The notes beneath the pieces were generated by a model that was given only the letters and a program-made list of their open reading frames with translations, searched no databases and was not told the DNA's origin. Both the position numbers and the translations under genes were made by a program. This document shows, piece after piece, positions 1-4,679 of a stretch of 5,166 bases of DNA (positions within the stretch are counted from its first letter, which is position 1; each line of letters starts with the position of its first letter). The DNA is from Dehalococcoidia bacterium (GTDB lineage Bacteria > Chloroflexota > Dehalococcoidia > Dehalococcoidales > Fen-1064): contig DUES01000109.1 in NCBI GenBank assembly GCA_011192055.1, positions 1 through 5,166 of the forward strand, read 5' to 3'.

Positions 1-20
1 CGGTATCGGTTCTCACCGGG

Positions 21-49
21 ATTATAACCTGACAAGGCAATCACTACAA
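21..49 (-). promoter_or_regulatory. Possible leftward promoter at the window edge
   Basis: On the minus strand a perfect TATAAT lies at 26-21, with TTGTAG at 49-44 separated by exactly 17 nt. The -35 matches TTGACA only in its first three bases. Transcription would begin near base 14 and leave the window to the left, which would make the upstream gene divergent from thiL. A GTG at 16-14 could be a start codon but lies only 5 nt past the -10 box. No gene can be seen to confirm it, so this is tentative. Confidence 0.3.
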
Positions 50-130
50 TAGTCTGTATTAAACCCTAATCCGTGAGCCCATATCCAGTGCCCATCTCAG
101 GGGGACTGGCTTTATCGACGGATTTCCACG

Positions 131-216
131 TCTTTGCCAGCAGGCCGAAACAATCTTTACCATTACGAGAGACTGCTTCGTCGTATTATTCCTCGCAGTG
201 ACATTTTGTATCTGTC
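131..216 (+). repeat. Palindromic intergenic repeat, copy 1
   Basis: This is the first of three neighbouring copies. Its left end is truncated: it begins inside the nested hairpin module (GCCAGCAGG, 136-144). It then has an imperfect stem, CGAAACAATC near 146-155 against GACTGCTTCG at 171-180, and ends in CCTCGCAGTGACA at 191-203. From 151 to 216 it matches 235-301 with only a few substitutions and a one-base length difference, so copies 1 and 2 form an 84-nt-period tandem pair. Confidence 0.75.
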
Positions 217-301
217 TTTGCGAGCAAAGCGTAGCAATCTCTACCATTACGAGAGACTGCTTTGTCGTTACTACTCCTCGCAGTGACATTCTGTATCTGT
301 C
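215..301 (+). repeat. Palindromic intergenic repeat, copy 2
   Basis: This copy opens with TCTTTGCGAGCAAAGCGTAG, continues through CAATCT (235-240) and the partly paired AGACTGCT (254-261), and ends in CCTCGCAGTGACATT at 276-290. Unlike copies 1 and 3 it has no CCTGCTGG/CCAGCAGG hairpin between the GCGAGC head and the GCAATCT stem, so it is the short form of the family. There is no transposase frame. Confidence 0.75.
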
Positions 302-393
302 ATTGCGAGCGAACCTGCTGGTAAAGCCAGCAGGCCGAAGCAATCTCTGCGATTACGAGGGATTGCTTCGGCGTGTTACTCCCCACAGTGACA
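298..393 (+). repeat. Palindromic intergenic repeat, copy 3 (complete, with nested hairpin)
   Basis: This is the most complete copy. Its outer ends pair imperfectly: TGTCATTGCG at 298-307 against CCACAGTGACA at 383-393. An inner perfect 11-bp stem pairs CCGAAGCAATC (335-345) with GATTGCTTCGG (361-371) across a 15-nt loop. A second perfect 8-bp hairpin, CCTGCTGG (314-321) with CCAGCAGG (327-334) around a TAAAG loop, is nested in the left arm. This resembles a REP- or MITE-like non-autonomous element. No mobilising enzyme is visible in the window. Confidence 0.8.
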
Positions 394-487
394 GGCAAGG
401 TCTTTCCCGAAGAATCCACGAAATACGGTTAAATACAGTCCGGGCAGTGCCATAATGTTTGGCTACTGTGCACCCGTAATCCGGTGA

Positions 488-496
488 TGTTATAAT
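488..496 (+). promoter_or_regulatory. Extended -10 promoter of thiL, leaderless
   Basis: TGTTATAAT is a perfect TGnTATAAT extended -10 element. The T ending the hexamer is at 496 and the thiL ATG begins at 503, so the usual start point about 7 nt downstream falls on the A of the start codon. The -35 region near 467-473 (TGTGCAC) is poor, which an extended -10 can tolerate. No purine-rich ribosome binding site lies at a useful distance before the ATG, which fits a leaderless message. Confidence 0.7.
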
Positions 497-502
497 CCAG
501 TT

Positions 503-1528
503 ATGAAAGTGTGCGAACTGGGCGAATTCGGGCTGATTGAACGCCTTTCCGAGATGATTGCCAGTCAGAGCCGTAAACCGGCTTTTTCAGACAACCGACT
601 CCTCATAGGGATTGGTGATGATGCCGCTGCCTGGAAAAGTGATTCCCTGATTCAACTGGTGACTACCGATTCACTTATTGAGGATATTCATTTTACACTG
701 GAAACTGCCACCTGGGAAGAAATCGGCTGGAAGTCCCTGGCCGTAAACCTGAGCGATATTGCCGGAATGGGTGGACTGCCCCGGTATGCCCTGGTATCAC
801 TGGGACTGCCGGGAGACACGGAAGTCGATGATATTACGGCTTTGTACGGCGGGATGATTGAGATATCCGGAGAATACGAGGTAGCCATTATCGGGGGGGA
901 CACTGTCAGTGCTCCCCGGGTAGTGATTAATATTACGGTTCTTGGTGATAACGGTAGTCCGGATGGGCCGATTCTTACCCGCTCCGCTGCTTTACCCGGA
1001 GATGTGATAGCTGTTACGGGTACTCTGGGTGCTGCTGCCGGGGGTTTCGAGATGTTCCGCAGTGACCTTTCGCTCGGGCCTGAAGCTGCAGCATCCCTGA
1101 GGGAAGCCTGCCTCCGACCACATCCCCGTGTGACCGAAGGGCGGATACTGGTGGAGAACGGAATAAAAGCCGCGATGGATATCAGTGACGGACTGGTTGC
1201 CGACCTGGACCATATCTGCCGGATGAGCGGGGTTGGTGCACGCGTGGAAGTTGACCGTGTCCCGGTTTCATCGGCTGTTAAAGAATGTTTCCCGGACCGC
1301 ACCCTTGAGTTTGCCCTCTCAGGCGGTGAAGACTATGAACTGCTGTTTACGGCGATTCCCGGGAATATTGACCGTGTGAAAGCAGCCGCCTCATGCCCGG
1401 TGAACATCATCGGCGATGTTATTGCAGGTGATATCCATAAGACTATCCTGGTAGATAATACAGGCAGCCATGTCAGTCTGCCCGGAACAGGGTGGGACCA
1501 TTTCAGGACGGGACGAAGCCAGAAATGA
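503..1528 (+). CDS. thiL: Thiamine-monophosphate kinase
   Basis: ThiL uses ATP to phosphorylate thiamine monophosphate to thiamine diphosphate, the active cofactor, as the last step of thiamine synthesis in the cytoplasm. The 341-residue protein is slightly longer than the roughly 325 usual for the family. In order it shows GEFGLIERL (7-15), the Mg/ATP-binding GIGDDAA (36-42), TTDSLIEDIHF (54-64), NLSDIAGMG (82-90), GGDTV (131-135), MDISDGL (225-231), SGGEDYELLF (273-282) and the terminal GWDHF (330-334). These are the full signature set of the AIRS/PurM-like fold as used in ThiL. The N-terminus aligns with the family start, so ATG 503 is well supported although it has no ribosome binding site. 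Its stop overlaps the tsaE start. I see no thiamine riboswitch, and the likely leaderless transcript would leave no room for one. Confidence 0.96.
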   Translation: MKVCELGEFGLIERLSEMIASQSRKPAFSDNRLLIGIGDDAAAWKSDSLIQLVTTDSLIEDIHFTLETATWEEIGWKSLAVNLSDIAGMGGLPRYALVSLGLPGDTEVDDITALYGGMIEISGEYEVAIIGGDTVSAPRVVINITVLGDNGSPDGPILTRSAALPGDVIAVTGTLGAAAGGFEMFRSDLSLGPEAAASLREACLRPHPRVTEGRILVENGIKAAMDISDGLVADLDHICRMSGVGARVEVDRVPVSSAVKECFPDRTLEFALSGGEDYELLFTAIPGNIDRVKAAASCPVNIIGDVIAGDIHKTILVDNTGSHVSLPGTGWDHFRTGRSQK

Positions 1529-2007
1529 ACGATATCGACCTGACCACGCACAGCCCGGAAGAGACCCGGGAGCTGGGTGAAGCAATGGGAAAGCTCAGCC
1601 AGCCGGGTGACGTTTTCCTGCTTGTCGGAGAGCTGGGAACCGGCAAGACCTGTCTTACCCAGGGAATTGCATGGGGGCTTGATATCAGGGAATACACGCT
1701 GAGCCCCACTTTTGTTATCATGAGAGAGATGTACGGTCGGCTTCCTCTGTACCACATGGACCTGTACCGGCTGGACAATATCGAGGAGATTGCTGACCTC
1801 GGCCTTGATGACTACCTGTACGGTGACGGTGTTTGTGTCGTGGAATGGGCGGGAAAAGGATTAAGCGTAATGCCGCCGGAACATCTCCTGGTGGAGATAG
1901 CCCACCTGCCTGGTACCGTGCGCCGTTTTCGACTTCTGCCGTCCGGTCAGCGTTACCTGGAGTTATTAACCGAGCTTGGAAAGGATTTCCCCGTGACAAC
2001 GGGATAA
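1525..2007 (+). CDS. tsaE: tRNA t6A synthesis ATPase TsaE
   Basis: TsaE is the P-loop ATPase that works with TsaB and TsaD to put threonylcarbamoyl on adenosine 37 of ANN-decoding tRNAs. The 160-residue reading from ATG 1525 has a Walker A motif GELGTGKT (35-42), the family motif SPTF (60-63), HMDLYRL with a conserved Asp (77-83), and VVEWAGKG with Glu107 and Trp108 (105-112). Length and motif order are standard. I chose 1525 over the in-frame ATG at 1492 because 1525 gives an ATGA overlap with the thiL stop (1526-1528), typical of translational coupling, and because the 11 extra residues would lie wholly inside thiL and match nothing in the family. The ribosome binding site is weak (GGACG, 1511-1515), which also suggests coupling. 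Confidence 0.95.
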   Translation: MNDIDLTTHSPEETRELGEAMGKLSQPGDVFLLVGELGTGKTCLTQGIAWGLDIREYTLSPTFVIMREMYGRLPLYHMDLYRLDNIEEIADLGLDDYLYGDGVCVVEWAGKGLSVMPPEHLLVEIAHLPGTVRRFRLLPSGQRYLELLTELGKDFPVTTG

Positions 2008-2014
2008 ACAGCCC

Positions 2015-2695
2015 ATGCAACTTGCGATAGATACTTCGACGGGTACGGCAGGTCTGGCACTTGTGCGTGATGGTGAGGTAATTGCCGAATTGACCTGGCG
2101 CTGCGGACAGAACCATACCCGGCAACTGATGCCGAACGTGGAACACCTGTTCAAGCAGTTCGATGTACGTCCTGAGATGCTCACCGGAATCATTGTGGCC
2201 AGGGGACCGGGCAGTTTTAACGGACTGCGGGTGGGTATTGGCACCGCTAAGGGAATGGCCTTCAGCCTGGGTATTCCGATTGTCAGTGTTGGGACACTGG
2301 AAGCAGAGGCCTACCAGTACGCGGAAACCGGTCTCCCGATTTGTCCTGTATTTAATGCCGGCAGAGGTGAAATTTCCACCGCCATGTACCGGCGCAAACG
2401 GGGCAGGTGGCTGCAGCTTGTTTCGGAACATATCACAACTGTCGAGGAGCTTTGTTCATCGATAGGCTCGAAGACAGTGTTCTGCGGAGAGCACGTACCG
2501 GTTATCGCGGAACAACTGCGGGAACATTTGGGGCGTAAGGCAGTCATCCCCCCGGCAATAAGCAGCCTTCGGAGGGCTGCATACCTTGCCGGGCTTGGTC
2601 TGAAGCGACTGGACGCCGGGGAAACTGATGACCCGGCTACCCTTCAACCGCTCTACCTGCGCAGACCGTCAATAACAAAAGCAAAACATCGCTGA
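2015..2695 (+). CDS. tsaB: tRNA t6A synthesis protein TsaB
   Basis: TsaB is the catalytically inactive paralogue of TsaD that dimerises with it and recruits TsaE in the t6A complex. The 226-residue protein begins with the ASKHA-fold phosphate motif LAIDTSTGTAGLAL (3-16), then H34 in the NHTRQLMP stretch (33-40), GPGSFNGLRVG (64-74), IPIVSVGTLEA (87-97) and the central FNAGRGEI (113-120). It ends with LQPLYLRRPS (210-219), the usual TsaB tail. The canonical GPGSFTG carries Asn instead of Thr, and the usual Asp before A(R/G)RGE is Asn114. It starts 7 nt after tsaE with a weak GGGAT-like site, so it is almost certainly in the same transcript. tsaD, its obligate partner, is not in the window. Confidence 0.94.
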   Translation: MQLAIDTSTGTAGLALVRDGEVIAELTWRCGQNHTRQLMPNVEHLFKQFDVRPEMLTGIIVARGPGSFNGLRVGIGTAKGMAFSLGIPIVSVGTLEAEAYQYAETGLPICPVFNAGRGEISTAMYRRKRGRWLQLVSEHITTVEELCSSIGSKTVFCGEHVPVIAEQLREHLGRKAVIPPAISSLRRAAYLAGLGLKRLDAGETDDPATLQPLYLRRPSITKAKHR

Positions 2696-2742
2696 GATAC
2701 CTGGATAAAGGAGATTCTGCTGAAAAGCACAACAGGAATGAG

Positions 2743-3426
2743 ATGATGTGTGGGGATATCCGGGCGGTTATCTGGGATATGGACGGGATTATTGCAGATA
2801 CTGCCGACTTTCACATGGCTGCCTGGCAGGAAATATTTCGAAAAAGGGGCGTAGAGTTTACCGAAGAAGACTTCCGTCATACCTTTGGGCAGAGGAATGA
2901 TATCACGATCAGGGGAGTACTCGGTGCGGACGTTTCACGGGAAGAGATAGAGCGGATTGGAAATGAGAAAGAAGCGGACTACCGCCACCGTATACGGCAG
3001 AATATTGCACCACTACCCGGCGTTATTTCGCTCCTGGAGTCGCTGGCCGGTAGTGGTTTCAGGCAGGCGGTGGCTTCATCGGCACCGTTCAAGAATGTCC
3101 GGCAGATACTTACCAGCCTGGATATCGAGTCGTTCTTTAGCAGTGTCATCAGCGAAAAAGACGTATCCGAAGGCAAACCCAGTCCGCAGGCTTTCCTGCT
3201 CGCTGCTCAAAGGCTGGGAGTTAATCCGGCATGTTGTGTTGTAATTGAAGATGCGGTTGCCGGTGTGGCGGCTGCCCGGCGGGGTGGTATGCGCTGTATT
3301 GCAGTCACTAACACTCATCCCAGAGAAAGACTCGGGGAAGCCGACCTGATTGTAGACAGCCTGGAAAAAGTGGGTATAGCTGTCTTTGAAGACCTTCTTA
3401 GTCGTAAGAGTAAACAGGTACAATAG
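2743..3426 (+). CDS. HAD-family phosphatase, beta-phosphoglucomutase-like
   Basis: This is a 227-residue haloacid dehalogenase superfamily hydrolase of subfamily IA with an alpha-helical cap. Motif I is WDMDGIIAD, with nucleophile Asp12 and acid/base Asp14. The cap follows (about 20-90, including FHMAAWQEIFRKRGV and TFGQRND). Motif II is VASSAP (110-115), motif III is the Lys of GKPSP (Lys145), and motif IV is VIEDAVAG (167-174) with Glu169 and Asp170. All catalytic residues are present. The real substrate cannot be read from sequence: sugar phosphates are likely, and beta-phosphoglucomutase activity is possible but unproven. It lies 47 nt after tsaB, where many bacteria have rimI. ATG 2743 and ATG 2746 are both usable, with AGGA at 2734-2737 ahead of either. 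A stronger but misplaced AAAGGAG sits at 2707-2713. Confidence 0.88.
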   Translation: MMCGDIRAVIWDMDGIIADTADFHMAAWQEIFRKRGVEFTEEDFRHTFGQRNDITIRGVLGADVSREEIERIGNEKEADYRHRIRQNIAPLPGVISLLESLAGSGFRQAVASSAPFKNVRQILTSLDIESFFSSVISEKDVSEGKPSPQAFLLAAQRLGVNPACCVVIEDAVAGVAAARRGGMRCIAVTNTHPRERLGEADLIVDSLEKVGIAVFEDLLSRKSKQVQ

Positions 3427-3447
3427 AAAAATAAAATTTAACAGGAG
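3419..3447 (+). promoter_or_regulatory. Possible ndk promoter and its ribosome binding site
   Basis: AGGAG at 3443-3447 is a clear ribosome binding site 9 nt before ATG 3457. Upstream, TACAAT at 3419-3424 could be a -10 box giving a start near 3431 and a leader of about 26 nt in an AT-rich stretch. There is no convincing -35 and no TG extension, so ndk may simply be read from the thiL promoter. The binding site is solid and the promoter is weak. Confidence 0.3.
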
Positions 3448-3456
3448 TATATATTG

Positions 3457-3876
3457 ATGGAAAGGTCTCTGGTCCTTATTAAACCTGATGCTATGGAGAG
3501 GGGGCTTGGTGGTGAGATTATCGGGCGTCTGCAAAAACAGGGGTTAAAGCTTCTGGCATTAAGAATGTTGCACCTTGACAATGAAATGGCAGGTCAGCAC
3601 TACGCAGTCCATGAGGGTAAACCGTTCTTTAATGACCTGCTGGAATATATTACGTCCACGCCCATCATAGCCAGTGTCTTCCAGGGTGAAAATGCCATTG
3701 AGACAATCAGGAAGACGATGGGAGTTACCGACCCTTCAAAAGCTGAAGCGGGTACGATACGGGCAGATTTTGGTCTGGATATTCAGCGGAATGCCACCCA
3801 TGCCTCGGATTCACCGGAGACCGCACGGACGGAGATTGCGCTTTTCTTCAACGAGGACGAAATATTCGACTACTGA
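3457..3876 (+). CDS. ndk: Nucleoside diphosphate kinase
   Basis: NDK transfers the gamma phosphate of ATP to other nucleoside diphosphates through a phosphohistidine intermediate, keeping cytoplasmic NTP and dNTP pools in balance. Read from ATG 3457 the protein is 139 residues, a normal length. It begins MERSLVLIKPDA, with Lys9, and shows HYAVHEGKPFF (48-58), TIRKTMG (83-89), GTIRADFG (99-106) and NATHASDS (112-119) with the catalytic His115. Lys9, Tyr49, Arg85, Arg102, Asn112 and His115 all sit at the expected spacing for an active enzyme. A TTG at 3454 precedes the ATG in frame, but the family begins at the Met and AGGAG is better spaced for it. ndk is the last gene of the rightward cluster, and its stop lies 23 nt from that of the converging rsfS. 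Confidence 0.96.
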   Translation: MERSLVLIKPDAMERGLGGEIIGRLQKQGLKLLALRMLHLDNEMAGQHYAVHEGKPFFNDLLEYITSTPIIASVFQGENAIETIRKTMGVTDPSKAEAGTIRADFGLDIQRNATHASDSPETARTEIALFFNEDEIFDY

Positions 3877-3901
3877 ATAACGATTCCATGAATTGTTGTT
3901 C
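3875..3901 (+). terminator. Hairpin between the ndk and rsfS stop codons
   Basis: GAATAACGATT (3875-3885) can pair along all 11 positions with AATTGTTGTTC (3891-3901) around a CCATG loop, using two G-U wobbles. It begins inside the ndk stop and ends inside the rsfS stop. On the minus strand the two wobbles become A-C mismatches, so the stem favours the rightward RNA. No U-run follows it, so it is not a classical intrinsic terminator. It may instead be a 3' end or a processing or protective hairpin. Confidence 0.35.
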
Positions 3902-4244
3902 ACTGGATCCTGACGACGGGAATTGCCTGATTCCAGAGTTCATCGAGTTGGTAGTAGATACGCTCAGCGGGAGCAAAGATATGCACGATAACATCCCCGA
4001 AGTCGATAAGGAGCCAGCCTGAGTCAAGGTCGCCTTCGCGGTGGTGGGGTTTAAGGCCTTCCTCTTTCAGTGCTTCTTCAATTGCCTGGTGGATTGCCGT
4101 AATCTGTCTGGCGCTTTCACCGCTGCAGATGACGAAGTAGCTGGCGAAGCTGCAGATATGGTCTACATCAAGCAGGACGATGTCAGATGCCTGCTTATCG
4201 CTGGCAGCTTCTACTGCTTTTCTTGCTACTTCTATCCCTTCCAG
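3900..4244 (-). CDS. rsfS: Ribosomal silencing factor RsfS
   Basis: RsfS (DUF143/Iojap family) binds ribosomal protein uL14 and blocks joining of the two subunits, lowering translation when nutrients are short. The 114 residues read from CTG 4244 include EGIEVARKAVEAASDKQA (2-19), YFVICSGES (36-44), HREG (68-71), LIDFGDVIVHIF (79-90) and the DELW end (101-104), a complete family member of usual length. The start needs care. The open frame reaches a TTG at 4277, but an extended -10 box at 4287-4279 places the transcript start near 4273-4271, inside or after that codon. GGAGGT at 4256-4251 then precedes CTG 4244 by 6 nt, and translation from there gives the normal family N-terminus. There is no in-frame ATG or GTG nearby, so the start is CTG or possibly ATT 4247. 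In many bacteria rsfS neighbours nadD. Here it is alone and converges on ndk. Confidence 0.93.
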   Translation of the reverse strand: MEGIEVARKAVEAASDKQASDIVLLDVDHICSFASYFVICSGESARQITAIHQAIEEALKEEGLKPHHREGDLDSGWLLIDFGDVIVHIFAPAERIYYQLDELWNQAIPVVRIQ

Positions 4245-4250
4245 AATATG

Positions 4251-4256
4251 ACCTCC
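4251..4256 (-). promoter_or_regulatory. Ribosome binding site of rsfS
   Basis: GGAGGT, read on the minus strand, is a strong Shine-Dalgarno site 6 nt before CTG 4244. It lies well inside the frame if TTG 4277 is taken as the start, which makes the longer reading unlikely. Confidence 0.65.
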
Positions 4257-4278
4257 GCCGGGAACCTGTTTATCCAAT

Positions 4279-4287
4279 ATTATACCA
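4279..4287 (-). promoter_or_regulatory. Extended -10 promoter of rsfS
   Basis: Minus-strand TGGTATAAT is a perfect TGnTATAAT element, the same class as the thiL promoter. The predicted transcript start is near 4273-4271, giving a leader of about 28 nt that contains the GGAGGT site. The -35 position (near 4307-4302, CCCGCC) shows no match to TTGACA. Confidence 0.65.
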
Positions 4288-4338
4288 CACCGGGCTTGGT
4301 TGGCGGGATGTACCTGAAGTGCGTTTTATTTCTTGCCG

Positions 4339-4390
4339 GCAGAGATTGCTTCGGCCTGCTGGCTTTACCAGCAGGTTTGCTCGCAATGAC
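4339..4390 (-). repeat. Palindromic repeat, single arm in inverted orientation
   Basis: This 52-nt segment is the reverse complement of 299-350, with one mismatch (T for C at 4378). It contains the complete nested CCTGCTGG/CCAGCAGG hairpin and the TGCGAGC head, but it stops where the central loop of copy 3 begins, so the right arm is missing. Relative to rsfS it points the same way as copy 3 points relative to thiL. Confidence 0.85.
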
Positions 4391-4457
4391 TGGTACTTAT
4401 TAAAGCAACTCGAAAACAATCATAAACTAAGGTAACGTATTGGCCTGAGAATGCGCC

Positions 4458-4478
4458 TTATTTAGAAGGTGTAAATAA
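4458..4478. repeat. AT-only inverted repeat
   Basis: TTATTTA (4458-4464) and TAAATAA (4472-4478) are perfect inverted arms around a GAAGGTG spacer. The shape suits a dimeric regulator site, but it lies more than 200 nt before the endonuclease IV promoter, so no target gene is obvious. It may also be a chance palindrome. Confidence 0.4.
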
Positions 4479-4529
4479 CCTCCTCCCCAGACTGTCCTTC
4501 ACACTGTTTTGGGGTGTTAAAGAGGGAGC

Positions 4530-4589
4530 GCCCTTCGGAAAGGGCGGAGAACCCCTCTTGAGGGGGATTCCAAGGGGGTGTCCCCCTTG
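4530..4589. repeat. GC-rich cluster of three consecutive hairpins
   Basis: Three perfect stems follow one another. GCCCTT/AAGGGC (4530-4535 with 4540-4545) has a 4-nt loop, CCCCT/AGGGG (4552-4556 with 4561-4565) has a 4-nt loop, and CAAGGGGG/CCCCCTTG (4571-4578 with 4582-4589) has a TGT loop. No T-run follows on either strand, so it is not a clear terminator. It is unrelated to the TGCGAGC repeat and is probably a second intergenic repeat family. Confidence 0.6.
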
Positions 4590-4607
4590 CTATCCAGTAC
4601 AAAAATA

Positions 4608-4657
4608 AGATTGCTTCGCTCTGCTCGCAATGACTGGTAAGGTACGTCACTGCGGGG
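4608..4657 (-). repeat. Degenerate palindromic repeat, short form
   Basis: AGATTGCTTCG followed by TGCTCGCAATGAC (4608-4633) is the reverse complement of the repeat's left arm without the nested CCTGCTGG hairpin. After an 11-nt gap of unrelated sequence, GTCACTGCGGGG (4646-4657) is the reverse complement of the family's other end, CCCCGCAGTGAC. The two ends are thus present but rearranged. The unit lies just before the endonuclease IV promoter. Confidence 0.6.
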
Positions 4658-4679
4658 AGCAGCGCTGTCAGACGCGACC

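Larger units (their letters stand above)
1..502. other. Non-coding region left of thiL
   Basis: I see no credible gene here. Both strands contain open frames of up to about 94 codons, but they run straight through the palindromic repeats at 131-393 and their peptides are simply translated repeat. In the first 50 bases all three forward frames stop early (codons ending at 27, 30 and 51), so at most the last few residues of a gene to the left could be present, and none is recognisable. The region holds a possible leftward promoter (21-49), three repeat units, a short tandem of AAATACGGTT and AAATACAGTC at 421-440, and the thiL promoter. Confidence 0.75.

Noticed and set aside
131..393. CRISPR array
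   Set aside because: There are only three units with unequal periods (84 and 106 nt), no constant repeat with unique spacers, internal palindromes and no cas genes.
59..455. Overlapping minus- and plus-strand open frames of 94 and 85 codons left of thiL
   Set aside because: Both run through the palindromic repeats, their peptides repeat internally in step with the copies, they lack ribosome binding sites, and the forward one would end just before the thiL promoter.
394..502. Thiamine (TPP) riboswitch before thiL
   Set aside because: I see no THI-box core, and the promoter at 488-496 leaves no leader in which it could act.
688..1302. 204-codon frame antisense to thiL
   Set aside because: It is a shadow of a moderately GC-rich gene. 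The plus strand carries full ThiL motifs, and the antisense peptide is rich in Ser, Pro and Arg with no domain.
1492..1524. Upstream ATG for tsaE at 1492
   Set aside because: The 11 extra residues lie inside thiL, while ATG 1525 gives an ATGA overlap and the normal family length.
1718..2431. 237-codon frame antisense to tsaE and tsaB
   Set aside because: It lies across two well-supported genes, has no recognisable motif, and its composition is typical of a shadow frame.
3454..3456. TTG as the ndk start
   Set aside because: The next codon is ATG, NDK proteins begin at that Met, and AGGAG is suitably spaced for it.
4041..4403. 120-codon plus-strand frame over rsfS and the repeat arm
   Set aside because: It is antisense to the clear RsfS protein and its end is translated repeat (LPAGLLAMT).
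4530..4589. Intrinsic terminator
   Set aside because: The stems are stable, but no T-run follows on either strand and no gene ends close by on either side.
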